From: CAYSPG01 sp964432885 | GTDB lineage: Bacteria > Bacteroidota > Bacteroidia > AKYH767-A > OLB10 | Assembly (NCBI GenBank): GCA_964432885.1 | Contig: CAYSPG010000010.1 | Span: 1-64,000, forward strand | Reading direction: 5' to 3' | DNA: 64,000 bases | In this document: positions 34,204 through 43,457 of the stretch, piece by piece | Layout: every line of letters starts with the position of its first letter | Position numbering within the stretch: the stretch's first letter is position 1 | Program-made: the position numbers and the translations under genes | Notes under the pieces: model-generated | What the model was told of the DNA's origin: nothing | The model's database searches: none | Seen by the model: only the letters and a program-made list of their open reading frames with translations

Positions 34204-35778
34204 ATGCAAGTTAAAAAAAACGCATTGCTTCTTGTTTTTCCGGTACTCACTTTTGTGTTAAGCATAATTGTGGTAACAGAGCGGCAGCCTTACTACGCCT
34301 GCTGGAGCGACCCTCCGTACTGCTACCTCTACAATGGGTTAAACATTGCATCGGGTAATTTTAAAGTTGGCCAGGTTGACCACCCGGGCACACCCCTGCA
34401 ATTATTTTCAGCTGCATCCATAAGGTTGTTTTTTCTTTTTAGTGATGATAAAGATGTGGTGCATGATGTTCTTTCGCGGCCCGAATGGTATTTGTTCAGG
34501 GTGGGAATTTTGCAAAGTGCGGTGGTGGCTCTGTGTATGTTTATAGCTTCATGGTTAACGTATAGATTTACTGCAAATATGTTTTATAGCGTGTTCATTC
34601 AGTTTACACACCTTGTGTCGTTCCATGCATTGTTTTTTTCTCAAAATCTTATGACAGAGTTTGTGCTAACCTGCACCGGAATTTTGCTTGCCCCTTTTTT
34701 AATAAAATATGTATTAACAAGTAAAGAGGAGGGAAGCCGCATCATTTTTCCTGCAGGTATTATTGCAGGCATAATGCTTGCCGGAAAAATTTCTTCTTTT
34801 CCGGTTTTTATCCTTTGGCTTTTGGTAATGAAGAGCAAAAGGCATCTGTTTTTTTTTACAGCATCAGTCATTGCCTCGTTTTGTGTTTTTACCATACCTG
34901 CATGGCATGCGGCCGGTGAGTTTTTTGGTTTTATCACAAAAATTACCACACACACAGGCAAGTATGGTGCCGGTGAAAAAGGCATGGTTCTGTGGCCTGA
35001 GTTTTTTGCTAACCTTAAAGTACTGCTGCTTGACAGCTATCTTTTTACCTTGTTTTGTTTTGCACTCACACTACTTACTGTGCGCGCATTGCTTACGTTT
35101 ATTAAAACTAAAACCATGCAGCCGCACCAGCGGGTGTTTGTTGCCACGTGGCTGGTTACTGCCATGCAACTGTTTATTGTTTCAAAACACTTTGGCAAGC
35201 ATTACATAATGCCTGCTTACCTATTAATTATTCCAGCAGGTATTATTTTACTGATGGTTAAAAACTATGTGTTTGTAAAAGCAAAATGGGCAATGGTTGT
35301 GCTGTTTACAGCCGGCTTTGCATGGGTGGCCAAGTCGGCAGTGCAGTACGATTTTTTTCCGGGCTTGCAACAACCCGGCAGGCAAACAGCACAGGCCATA
35401 AAAAAACAAAAGTTTGATTTAACTATTTTTGATTGCAATGTTACAGCCCCGTTGCCACAAGTGGCTTTGCTGTTTGGTGTTGGTTATTCGGGCAATATGG
35501 CAAACCATTATAAGGCGTATTTAAAAAATATTTATCCGCCATTTTTTTGGGAAAACGATGGCAATGGCATGATGCGCAACTTTACGGGCGAGTATAAACC
35601 GGCCGATGTTTTGCCCGATTCTATTTCTGTTCTTTACTATTCCGACAATCCGAATTTTGAAATTAAAAACAAACAATGGGATGACGGAAAAATAACGATT
35701 GACACCGTATTGTTTTCGTATAAAAATGCAACATCGGGCGAAACGATGCATATTATAAAGCTGAAAAAATCAAACTAA
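34204..35778 (+). CDS. Multi-pass membrane glycosyltransferase (GT39/ArnT-like)
   Basis: This 524-residue protein has roughly ten hydrophobic segments, the first at about 8-25 (LLLVFPVLTFVLSIIVVTE). A polar first periplasmic loop (YLYNGLNIASGNFKVGQVDH) has the position of the catalytic acidic loop in GT-C enzymes. FSQNLMTEFV also fits the family. The C-terminal 130 residues are soluble. It would transfer a sugar from a polyprenyl-phosphate donor to a surface acceptor. The substrate is unknown; a link to the GT2 gene at 32190, which could supply the donor, is inference. Confidence 0.65.
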   Translation: MQVKKNALLLVFPVLTFVLSIIVVTERQPYYACWSDPPYCYLYNGLNIASGNFKVGQVDHPGTPLQLFSAASIRLFFLFSDDKDVVHDVLSRPEWYLFRVGILQSAVVALCMFIASWLTYRFTANMFYSVFIQFTHLVSFHALFFSQNLMTEFVLTCTGILLAPFLIKYVLTSKEEGSRIIFPAGIIAGIMLAGKISSFPVFILWLLVMKSKRHLFFFTASVIASFCVFTIPAWHAAGEFFGFITKITTHTGKYGAGEKGMVLWPEFFANLKVLLLDSYLFTLFCFALTLLTVRALLTFIKTKTMQPHQRVFVATWLVTAMQLFIVSKHFGKHYIMPAYLLIIPAGIILLMVKNYVFVKAKWAMVVLFTAGFAWVAKSAVQYDFFPGLQQPGRQTAQAIKKQKFDLTIFDCNVTAPLPQVALLFGVGYSGNMANHYKAYLKNIYPPFFWENDGNGMMRNFTGEYKPADVLPDSISVLYYSDNPNFEIKNKQWDDGKITIDTVLFSYKNATSGETMHIIKLKKSN

Positions 35779-35821
35779 TTAGCACCAATAAATAAAACTG
35801 CCCCGACCTTGCTTGCGCGTT

Positions 35822-35852
35822 TTGATGGTTTAACAAAAAACAATTACGTTTG
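35822..35852 (+). promoter_or_regulatory. Promoter of the lipoprotein gene
   Basis: TTG at 35822-35824, a 20-nt spacer and TACGTTTG at 35845-35852 fit the Bacteroidota consensus closely. It ends 16 bp before the start codon. Confidence 0.55.
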
Positions 35853-35868
35853 CTCCAAATAATATGAT

Positions 35869-36723
35869 ATGAACTTTAAGTCAACCGTTTTTAAATCAAC
35901 ACTTGCATTAAGCATTGTGTTTTTTTCGTGCAATAATTCATCAACCAATGAAAACGCATCGCAGGCCGATAGTGTTGCCATGCAGGATACCACCCCTGCC
36001 GGTGAACTGGCTACGTACCATTTTACCTATACCATTGGCAATATTGCAGCCCTGTCGCCCATGCAGGTGCTTGATGAGTTTTCAAAATCAAATTTACCCG
36101 TTGATGCAAGTTTGTGCAATCCTTCGGATAATGCGGGTAATTACCGTACCACATTAAAGCAGGCTTTTAATTATGGAATTTATGGAGTTGACCTGGGCTA
36201 CCTTGTGGTAAGCAATCGCACACTTGATGTAATTACTTATTATGGAGTTACTAAAAAACTGGCCGAAGAATTAAATATGTCTGAAACGTTTAACCGTTTT
36301 GTGGATAGGTTTGAAGCCAATAAAGACAATAAGGATACCCTTACCCGAGTTGTTGACGAGGCTTTTGCCGCATCCGATGCTTTTTTGCGCAGCAACGAGC
36401 GGCTTGAAACTGCAAGTCAGGTATTAGCAGGAAGCTGGCTCGAGTGCCAGTACTTAACCGTTGGGCTGTTGCAAAATGCTGAGCGCAATGCGAGTACCGA
36501 AATTCTTTTTCAGCGTGTGTGGGAGCAGCGGCTTTATCTTGAAAACATTGCAAAACTCCTTTCCGAATTTAAAGACAATGCAGAATTAACCCAAATTAAA
36601 ACCGGCTACGAAGGTTTACTTGCCATCTATAAAGAACCTGCCGATGCCAATGCAGTTAATAAAGAGTACCTGCAAAAACTATTTAAAGCACTTGGCGATG
36701 TAAGGGCCGGCATTATTAAATAA
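35869..36723 (+). CDS. Uncharacterised lipoprotein
   Basis: This 284-residue protein has a lipoprotein signal with the lipobox Cys at residue 21 (LALSIVFFSC), followed by a Ser/Asn/Glu-rich tether. The rest is mostly helical (YGVTKKLAEELNMSETFNRF, AAS DAFLRS-type helices). It reads like the conserved Bacteroidota lipoproteins of unknown function with an all-alpha repeat. It has its own promoter and terminator. No function can be assigned. Confidence 0.8.
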   Translation: MNFKSTVFKSTLALSIVFFSCNNSSTNENASQADSVAMQDTTPAGELATYHFTYTIGNIAALSPMQVLDEFSKSNLPVDASLCNPSDNAGNYRTTLKQAFNYGIYGVDLGYLVVSNRTLDVITYYGVTKKLAEELNMSETFNRFVDRFEANKDNKDTLTRVVDEAFAASDAFLRSNERLETASQVLAGSWLECQYLTVGLLQNAERNASTEILFQRVWEQRLYLENIAKLLSEFKDNAELTQIKTGYEGLLAIYKEPADANAVNKEYLQKLFKALGDVRAGIIK

Positions 36724-36753
36724 TTACATGGCAGCTTAAAAGTAAGCGCTGAT

Positions 36754-36790
36754 AAAAACTCCGGCAGAATAATACCTGCCGGAGTTTTTT
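36754..36790 (+). terminator. Rho-independent terminator
   Basis: AAAAACTCCGGCAG and CTGCCGGAGTTTTTTTT are 14-bp arms, 30 bp past the lipoprotein stop. Confidence 0.92.
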
Positions 36791-36850
36791 TTATTTACGG
36801 ATGTTACTTCTATAATTAAATTCGCAACCATTTGTTAGCGTTAAACTTTT

Positions 36851-39800
36851 ATGAGCGATAAAATTCTTCGTGCCCTTATGCAGCTTTTTGCAATTATTGC
36901 TAATGCAGAAAGGCTTAATATTAAAGGAAGAATTATTGTTGAAACTTTTTTGCAACAGCAAATAAGCCGTGCATTGGTGCAAACTTATTTAGGAATTTTT
37001 GACGAGCATCTGGCTGCATTGCAGGGTAAAGCAACCGAGGGCAAACAAAAAAAACGCGTTTCAGTAAACTCGGTAAAGGTGTTACGTATATGCACCGAAA
37101 TAAACAGCGAACTTGACCAAAAGCAAAAGTACATTGTGCTTATACGCCTTATCGAATTTGCCTTTTCATCGGGCGACCATGTTGACGAGCAGGAAATGGA
37201 ATTTTTGTCAACAGTAGCAAATGTGTTTAATATAACCCATGATGAGTATGAACTGTGTCTTGAACTGGCAGCAGGAAAAAAAGATGAGGTAAAGGATGCT
37301 CAACAGTTTTTGGTAATAAATGCCGAAGCTAAGCATACGCAATATGCAAAGCACATCTTTAACGATTCGTTTGAAGGGAACTTAATTGTGCTTCACCTAA
37401 AGCAGGCCTCTATTTTATTTGTGCGCTATAGCGGCAGTGCACAGTTAACACTAAATGGCCATCCGCTGCCGGCCGATAGGGTAGGGGTCTTGTCACCGGG
37501 TTCGGTTATACGTGGTGCCAAATCTCAGCCGGTTTATTATAGCGATATAATGCGCTGCTTTTTGGAGGATGCATCCAGGCAGGAAATAAACCTGCATGTT
37601 AACCAGGTACAGTATGTTTTTAAAAATGGTAAAAAAGGATTAAACCAAATAAGTTTTACTGCGCAGTCGGGCAACTTAGTTGGTGTAATGGGTGGAAGTG
37701 GTGCGGGTAAGTCAACATTACTAAATATCTTAAACGGAAATCTGAATCCTGCAGATGGTGAGGTGCTGGTTAATGGTGTAAATATTCATCGGTATAATAA
37801 AAAGCTTGAGGGTGTAATTGGCTTTGTTCCACAGGATGATTTGCTGATGGAAGACCTTACCGTGTTTCAAAATATTTTTTACAACAGCAAACTTTGCTTT
37901 GGCAATTTAACCGATGATGAGATTACAAAAAAAGCAGAAGCACTTCTTGATTCGCTGGGTTTATTAGAGATAAAAAATTTGCGTGTTGGCGATGTGCTTA
38001 ACAAAACCATAAGTGGCGGGCAACGCAAAAGATTAAACATTGCGCTTGAACTCATTCGAACACCCTCTGTGCTTTTTGTTGATGAACCTACCAGCGGCCT
38101 TTCATCGCTGGACAGCGAAAATGTGATGGATTTGCTAAAGCAGCTTTCCATTAGCGGTAAACTTGTGTTTGTAGTAATACACCAACCCAGCAGCGATATT
38201 TTTAAATTGTTTGATAAACTTTTGATTTTAGATATTGGCGGCTATCCCATTTATTATGGCAACCCTGTTGACTCGCTCACCTACTTTAAGCGCAAAGCAA
38301 ACTATGCCGATGCCGATGAAAGCGAATGTGAAAACTGCGGCAATATTAATCCTGAGCAGGTTTTTTCTATCATCGAATCAAAGGTGGTAGATGAGTTTGG
38401 TAATACCACAACCTTACGCAAGTTTTCGCCTGCCGAATGGAATGAGTTTTTTAAACGCGATTTTTCTGAAACATTATCTGATAAAAACTGCAATTACGAA
38501 CCGCTTAAAAGCGATTTTAAAAAACCCACGCGCCTGCAGCAGCTTATGGTTTTTATAAAGCGCGATGTATTTTCAAAACTAAATAATACTCAGTACCTGC
38601 TCATTAATTTTTTGGAAGCCCCTTTGCTTGCATTCATACTTGCTTTCTTTTTAAAATATTTTAAGGAAGGGGGCAGCTACGTGTTTCGTGATAACCTTAA
38701 CCTTACCGCATACATTTTTATGAGTGTAATAGTGGCTTTGTTTATGGGATTAACAGTTAGTGCCGAAGAAATTATCCGCGACCGCAAAATCCTGAAGCGC
38801 GAATCGTTTTTAAATCTTAGCCGCAGCAGTTACCTGCTTTCAAAAGTGCTGGTGCAGTTTTTAATTTCGGGCATTCAAACTTTTTCGTTTGTTATCATAG
38901 GCAATTTAATTTTTGGGGTAAAAGGAATGTATTTTGATTACTGGCTTGTACTGTTTTCGGTTTCATGTTTTAGTAATTTGCTTGGGTTAAACGTATCGTC
39001 TGCTTTCGATTCGGTGGTTACTATTTACATTCTTATTCCTTTTTTAATTATTCCGCAAATTATTTTAAGCGGATTAATTGTAAAGTTTGAAAACCTTAAT
39101 CCAATAGTTACCTCTCAAAACAAAGTACCCATAGTGGGCGAGCTTATGGCTTCGCGATGGGCGTTTGAAGCATTGGCTGTAAACCAGTTTAAAAACAATG
39201 CGTACGAGAAACATTTTTTTGATGTAAATAAAGTGCTGAGTAATGCCGAGTACAAAGGCTTTTGGCTTGAGAAAATGGATAACAAGCTTGATTCATTGGT
39301 TAAAAACAAGTATGGCATAAGGCGGCAGGTGCAGTTTGAGTTATTTAAAAGCGAACTTGTAAAAGAAGCAGCATTGTATCCGGAAATTAAGAGCGCTGGT
39401 TTAAGTAACCTGAGTTTATCTGACACAGCACAAATTAAATTTGTGCTGCGCGAAATTAAAACGCAAAAAAATAAACGTGCCAGTGATGCCCGTAAAGCAA
39501 AAGATAAAATTGCCGCAAGCATAGGTGGTGATAAGTTGAAAATGCTTGAAATGGATTATGCGAACAAAAACCTTGAAGACTGGGTAAAAAATGCGGGGTT
39601 TAGTAAAGAGAATAATTTGATTACCGAATCAGAAACTGAAATAATTCAGCGCTTTCAACCTATATATACCGAAGGTTCATCCGAATCTTTTATCAGAGCA
39701 CAATATTTTGTTTCGCGCAAGCATATAGTAGGCAACTACTTTAGCACGTATTGGGTAAACCTGTGTGTGATTTGGTTTATGTCCTTATTGCTTTGCGCAG

Positions 39801-39874
39801 CACTTTATTATAATGTGTTTAGAAAAGTAATTAAGGCAGGCAGCGCACTTGGACAAAGAATTGCTACAAATTAA
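36851..39874 (+). CDS. TerB-domain / ABCG-type ABC transporter fusion
   Basis: This 1007-residue protein has four parts. Residues 1-140 are a helical TerB-like domain (LMQLFAIIANAERLNIKGRI, GDHVDEQEMEFLSTVANVF). Residues 150-250 form a beta-rich module resembling a forkhead-associated or cyclic-nucleotide-type regulator. Residues 255-490 are an ABC ATPase with Walker A GGSGAGKST, signature ISGGQRKRL and Walker B VLFVDEPTSGL. Residues 560-1000 are an ABC-2/ABCG permease with about six membrane segments and a long helical insert (860-950). The order ATPase-then-permease is that of ABCG half-transporters. The substrate is unknown. Confidence 0.87.
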   Translation: MSDKILRALMQLFAIIANAERLNIKGRIIVETFLQQQISRALVQTYLGIFDEHLAALQGKATEGKQKKRVSVNSVKVLRICTEINSELDQKQKYIVLIRLIEFAFSSGDHVDEQEMEFLSTVANVFNITHDEYELCLELAAGKKDEVKDAQQFLVINAEAKHTQYAKHIFNDSFEGNLIVLHLKQASILFVRYSGSAQLTLNGHPLPADRVGVLSPGSVIRGAKSQPVYYSDIMRCFLEDASRQEINLHVNQVQYVFKNGKKGLNQISFTAQSGNLVGVMGGSGAGKSTLLNILNGNLNPADGEVLVNGVNIHRYNKKLEGVIGFVPQDDLLMEDLTVFQNIFYNSKLCFGNLTDDEITKKAEALLDSLGLLEIKNLRVGDVLNKTISGGQRKRLNIALELIRTPSVLFVDEPTSGLSSLDSENVMDLLKQLSISGKLVFVVIHQPSSDIFKLFDKLLILDIGGYPIYYGNPVDSLTYFKRKANYADADESECENCGNINPEQVFSIIESKVVDEFGNTTTLRKFSPAEWNEFFKRDFSETLSDKNCNYEPLKSDFKKPTRLQQLMVFIKRDVFSKLNNTQYLLINFLEAPLLAFILAFFLKYFKEGGSYVFRDNLNLTAYIFMSVIVALFMGLTVSAEEIIRDRKILKRESFLNLSRSSYLLSKVLVQFLISGIQTFSFVIIGNLIFGVKGMYFDYWLVLFSVSCFSNLLGLNVSSAFDSVVTIYILIPFLIIPQIILSGLIVKFENLNPIVTSQNKVPIVGELMASRWAFEALAVNQFKNNAYEKHFFDVNKVLSNAEYKGFWLEKMDNKLDSLVKNKYGIRRQVQFELFKSELVKEAALYPEIKSAGLSNLSLSDTAQIKFVLREIKTQKNKRASDARKAKDKIAASIGGDKLKMLEMDYANKNLEDWVKNAGFSKENNLITESETEIIQRFQPIYTEGSSESFIRAQYFVSRKHIVGNYFSTYWVNLCVIWFMSLLLCAALYYNVFRKVIKAGSALGQRIATN

Positions 39875-39880
39875 ACACTG

Positions 39881-39907
39881 TTGATTTACTATCTCATGCT
39901 ATTTTTG
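39881..39907 (+). promoter_or_regulatory. Promoter of the enoyl-CoA hydratase / paa cluster
   Basis: TTG at 39881-39883, a 16-nt spacer and TATTTTTG at 39900-39907 match the Bacteroidota promoter pattern, 19 bp before the start codon at 39927. Confidence 0.6.
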
Positions 39908-39926
39908 TAACTAAAATTATAACATC

Positions 39927-40700
39927 ATGTTTGAAAACATTATTACCAATACCGAAAACGCTGTTTGTACCATAACAGTAAACCGCCCCGATAAATTAAA
40001 CGCGCTTAATGCACATACCATACAGGAAATAGGAATGGCTGTGAAAGATGCAGAGAATGATGATGCCGTGCGCGTAATAATTTTAACCGGAGCGGGCCAA
40101 AAATCGTTTGTGGCAGGTGCCGACATTAGTGAATTTAAAGGCTATAGTTTGGAGCAGGCAAAAAAATTATCGGCCGATGGGCACCGCGTGTTTGACAGTA
40201 TAGAGAATTGCAGCAAGCCTGTGATTGCAGCGGTAAATGGTTTTTGTTTGGGCGGAGGGTGCGAGTTGGCTATGGCTTGCCACATGCGTGTGGCAAGTGA
40301 AAATGCAAAATTTGGCCAGCCTGAGGTGAAGCTTGGACTGATACCAGGCTATGGCGGCACGCAGCGTATGCCGCGCCTTATTGGCCGCACCAAAGCCACC
40401 GAACTTTTGATGACTACGGATATGATGAATGCGCAGGAGGCATTATCGCTTGGCTTGGTAAATTATGTAGTAAGCCTTGATGCTTTAATGAATAAGTGCC
40501 TTGAGATTGCCGAAAAAATTAAAAAGCAGGCACCCCTTGCCATTGGCGGAATTATAAAGTGTGTAAACGATTATTACAGCAACAAAAACGGATTTGAGAG
40601 TGAGATAAATACTTTTGGGTATTGCTTTACTACGGACGACAGTAAGGAGGGTGCTAATGCTTTTTTGGAGAAGCGGGCTGCGGTGTTTACGGGGAAATAA
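39927..40700 (+). CDS. Enoyl-CoA hydratase/isomerase family protein
   Basis: This 257-residue crotonase-fold enzyme has an oxyanion hole in KSFVAGADISEF and CLGGGCELAM. Both catalytic glutamates of true hydratases are present (GGGCE and FGQPE), and GLIPGYGGTQRMPRLIG is conserved. It hydrates enoyl-CoA to 3-hydroxyacyl-CoA. Its position 49 bp ahead of paaA suggests a PaaF- or PaaG-like role in phenylacetate breakdown, but short-chain fatty acid oxidation is equally possible from sequence. Confidence 0.9.
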   Translation: MFENIITNTENAVCTITVNRPDKLNALNAHTIQEIGMAVKDAENDDAVRVIILTGAGQKSFVAGADISEFKGYSLEQAKKLSADGHRVFDSIENCSKPVIAAVNGFCLGGGCELAMACHMRVASENAKFGQPEVKLGLIPGYGGTQRMPRLIGRTKATELLMTTDMMNAQEALSLGLVNYVVSLDALMNKCLEIAEKIKKQAPLAIGGIIKCVNDYYSNKNGFESEINTFGYCFTTDDSKEGANAFLEKRAAVFTGK

Positions 40701-40749
40701 AACTATTCGTTGATATAATTCTTAAATTTGCTCACCATAAAATTCCATA

Positions 40750-41691
40750 ATGGAAAACACCGAAAAATTAGAAAAAGATTTTCAGGCAAAAATAGATAAG
40801 GGTATAACCATAGAGGCAAAAGACTGGATGCCCGAAAAGTACCGCAAGCAACTTATTCGCATGATGAGCCAGCATGCGCACAGCGAAGTGGTGGGTATGT
40901 TGCCTGAAGGAAACTGGATAACACGCGCACCAAGCCTGGCGCGCAAAGTTTGTTTAATTGCCAAAGTGCAGGACGAGGCAGGGCATGGTTTATATATTTA
41001 CAGCGGTACTGAAACATTAGGCGCAAGCCGCGAAGAATTGCTTGCACAGTTTTTAAATGGTAAAGCAAAATATTCTTCGATATTTAATTATCCAACCTTA
41101 ACATGGGCTGATATTGGCGCTATAGGCTGGCTGGTGGATGGTGCAGCGATAGTGAATCAAACAGCATTGGCAAAGTGTTCGTATGGCCCTTATGCGCGTG
41201 CCATGCTGCGCATTTGTAAGGAAGAAAATTTTCATCACAAACAAGGCTATCAGATATTGGCCAATATGATGAAAGGAAGTAAAGAGCAGCAGGAAATGGT
41301 TCAGGATGCTGTAAATCGTTTTTGGTGGCCATCATTGATGATGTTTGGCCCATCGGATGCCAATTCACCAAACAGTGCGGAGCTTATGCGATGGAAAGTA
41401 AAGCTGTACTCAAATGATGATTTGCGCCAGCGATTTATTGACCGCACCGTGCCGCAGGCCGAAGCCATTGGAGTAAAATTGCCCGATGAAAAATTAAAGT
41501 ACAACAAAGAAAAACGCAGCTACGACTGGGGCGAAATAAACTGGGAGGAATTTAATGCAGTGATAAGTGGCAACGGCCCCTGCAACAAGCAACGTATGAA
41601 GCAGCGCGTGGATGCTCATGTAAACAACCAATGGGTGCGCGAGGCGGCAGAGGCTTACGCAGAAAAGAAAAAAAGAAAGCAAGCAGCTTAA
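40750..41691 (+). CDS. paaA: 1,2-phenylacetyl-CoA epoxidase, catalytic subunit A
   Basis: This 313-residue di-iron subunit of the PaaABCE monooxygenase converts phenylacetyl-CoA to its ring 1,2-epoxide. The di-iron ligands lie in KVQDEAGHGLYIYSG and CKEENFHHKQGYQIL (ExxH motifs). RKQLIRMMSQHAHSEVVGML and the basic C-terminus match PaaA. It starts the paaABCD cluster. Confidence 0.95.
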   Translation: MENTEKLEKDFQAKIDKGITIEAKDWMPEKYRKQLIRMMSQHAHSEVVGMLPEGNWITRAPSLARKVCLIAKVQDEAGHGLYIYSGTETLGASREELLAQFLNGKAKYSSIFNYPTLTWADIGAIGWLVDGAAIVNQTALAKCSYGPYARAMLRICKEENFHHKQGYQILANMMKGSKEQQEMVQDAVNRFWWPSLMMFGPSDANSPNSAELMRWKVKLYSNDDLRQRFIDRTVPQAEAIGVKLPDEKLKYNKEKRSYDWGEINWEEFNAVISGNGPCNKQRMKQRVDAHVNNQWVREAAEAYAEKKKRKQAA

Positions 41692-41698
41692 AAAAAGG

Positions 41699-41771
41699 AT
41701 TGAATGGTAGAATGACTGAATTACAGAATTTAAAGCTATCATTCAATCATTCTACAATTTAATCATTCAAT
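41699..41771. repeat. AT-rich inverted repeat between paaA and paaB
   Basis: ATTGAATGGTAGAATGACTG (41699-) pairs with the complement of ATTCAATCATTCTACAATTT (41741-). The right arm is longer and repeats ATTCAATCATT/AATCATTCAAT. It fills most of the paaA-paaB gap and could form a hairpin in the polycistronic mRNA. Confidence 0.7.
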
Positions 41772-41780
41772 AATTAATTT

Positions 41781-42068
41781 ATGTCAGATACACAGTGGGA
41801 TTTATGGGAAGTGTTTACACAAAAAAAACCGGGCGCAGCCTATGAGCATGCCGGCAGTGTACGAGCATCGGATAAAGAAATTGCATTGATGAATGCGCGT
41901 GATGTTTACAGCAGACGTAATGAGGCTACTTGTTTATGGGTAGTAAAAAGTTCTGAAATTGTATCATCATCACCTGAAGATGTAAGTTCGTTTTTTGATC
42001 CGGCTAACGATAAGGTATATCGTCATCCCAACTTTTATAAAACGCCTGAGGGGATTAAACAGATATGA
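41781..42068 (+). CDS. paaB: Phenylacetyl-CoA epoxidase subunit PaaB
   Basis: This 95-residue small bridging subunit reads WDLWEVFTQKKPGAAYEHAG and AGSVRASDKEIALMNARDVY, which is diagnostic. It helps assemble the PaaAC core into the larger complex. Its stop overlaps the paaC start by four bases (ATGA). Confidence 0.95.
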   Translation: MSDTQWDLWEVFTQKKPGAAYEHAGSVRASDKEIALMNARDVYSRRNEATCLWVVKSSEIVSSSPEDVSSFFDPANDKVYRHPNFYKTPEGIKQI

Positions 42069-42826
42069 AAACTCGTGAGGCATTGTTTGAATATTGTATT
42101 CGTTTGGGTGATACATCTTTAATACTTGGGCAACGCCTTGCAGAGTTGTGCGGACATGGGCCCATATTGGAAGAAGACATTGCCATGAGCAACATGTCGC
42201 TTGATTTAATTGGGCAGGCACGTATGTTGTATTCCTATGCAGGTGAAGTGGAAGGTAAAAACAGAACAGAGGATGATATAGCGTATGAGCGTGATGCACG
42301 CCAATACAAAAATGTGTTGCTTGCCGAACAACCCAATGGGGATTTTGCAACAACTATGGTGCGCCAACTTTTTGTGAGTGTGTATCAATATCATTTGTAC
42401 CAGGCATTATCAAACAGCAAAAACGAAACGCTTGCGAGTATAGCAATTAAGTCATTAAAGGAAGTAACGTATCATGTACGTCACGCGGCAGATTGGGTGT
42501 TGCGCTTAGGTGATGGAACAGAAGAAAGCCATGAGCGCGCACAAACAGCAGTTAATGATTTATGGATTTTTACGGATGATTTATTTGATGGAGATGAAGT
42601 GGATGATATTTTATTGAAAGAAAAAGTGGGAGCAGATTTATTGCAAATAAAATCAGCATGGGAAAAACAAGTTAAGCAGGTTTTATCTGAAGCAACACTT
42701 ACTATTCCAACCATAAATAGTTTTATGCGAACAGGAAGCCGTAAAGGTAATCATACCGAATATTTAGGATATATGCTTGCAGAGATGCAGTTTTTACCAA
42801 GGGCATATCCGGGTACAAAGTGGTAA
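42065..42826 (+). CDS. paaC: Phenylacetyl-CoA epoxidase structural subunit PaaC
   Basis: This 253-residue ferritin-like subunit pairs with PaaA but lacks a productive iron site in the family. GHGPILEEDIAMSNMSLDLI, GQARMLYSYAGEVEGK and YHVRHAADWVLRLGDGTEES are conserved. It is translationally coupled to paaB. Confidence 0.95.
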   Translation: MKTREALFEYCIRLGDTSLILGQRLAELCGHGPILEEDIAMSNMSLDLIGQARMLYSYAGEVEGKNRTEDDIAYERDARQYKNVLLAEQPNGDFATTMVRQLFVSVYQYHLYQALSNSKNETLASIAIKSLKEVTYHVRHAADWVLRLGDGTEESHERAQTAVNDLWIFTDDLFDGDEVDDILLKEKVGADLLQIKSAWEKQVKQVLSEATLTIPTINSFMRTGSRKGNHTEYLGYMLAEMQFLPRAYPGTKW

Positions 42827-42830
42827 TACT

Positions 42831-42936
42831 AATTGAAGACTGAATAATGAAGATTGAAGATTATAGCTGCAATATTAAAACTTCGCTGTTCGATATTCGT
42901 TTGTTCAATATTCAATATTCACTCTTCAATATTCAA
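42831..42936. repeat. AT-rich simple/inverted repeat between paaC and paaD
   Basis: The left part has GAAGACTGAATAATGAAG and AGATTGAAGATT units. The right part has TTCAATATTCAATATTC, ACTCTTCAATATTCAAC and related units, roughly complementary to the left. It is a second degenerate, hairpin-forming insertion of the same general kind as the one after paaA, and it occupies nearly the whole gap. Confidence 0.65.
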
Positions 42937-42947
42937 CAAATTCTTTA

Positions 42948-43454
42948 ATGGAATTCTCTGTAACGAACAAAGCGCTTCCAGAAGAGGAAATTTTCTTGCT
43001 CCTATCCACTATACCCGATCCTGAAGTTCCAGCTATTAACATTTTTGAATTAGGTGTGCTGCGCAAAGTAGAATTTGTTGATGATAAATTTGTAATCACC
43101 ATTACACCAACATATTCAGGCTGCCCTGCAATGCACGCTATTGAAGAAGAAATAAAAAATAAACTTTCGGAAAACAGAATCAGCAACTTTCAAATAAAAA
43201 CAGTTTTGTTTCCGGCATGGACAACAGACTGGATGAGTGCCGAAGCAAAAGCAAAACTAACGGCCTACGGGATTGCGCCACCACAACCATCGTCAAAACA
43301 AAAACATTTCCGGCCCGATGAAGTAACTCTTGCTTGCCCTTTTTGTAAATCAAAAAACACAAAACTTACCAGCTGGTTTGGCTCTACTGCATGCAAGGCT
43401 TTATACTATTGCGATAATTGCAATCAGCCTTTTGAGCATTTTAAGTGTCACTAA
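42948..43454 (+). CDS. paaD: Phenylacetate pathway Fe-S/di-iron assembly factor PaaD
   Basis: This 168-residue protein has an N-terminal MIP18/DUF59 domain (IPDPEVPAINIFELGVLRKV, TYSGCPAMHAIEEEI) and a C-terminal zinc-ribbon-like cysteine cluster (CPFCKSKNTKLTS, YYCDNCNQPFEHFKCH). PaaD-type proteins are needed for a functional epoxidase, probably in Fe-S cluster delivery to the PaaE reductase. No paaE follows; a convergent T9SS gene begins four bases later. Confidence 0.93.
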   Translation: MEFSVTNKALPEEEIFLLLSTIPDPEVPAINIFELGVLRKVEFVDDKFVITITPTYSGCPAMHAIEEEIKNKLSENRISNFQIKTVLFPAWTTDWMSAEAKAKLTAYGIAPPQPSSKQKHFRPDEVTLACPFCKSKNTKLTSWFGSTACKALYYCDNCNQPFEHFKCH

Positions 43455-43457
43455 AAT

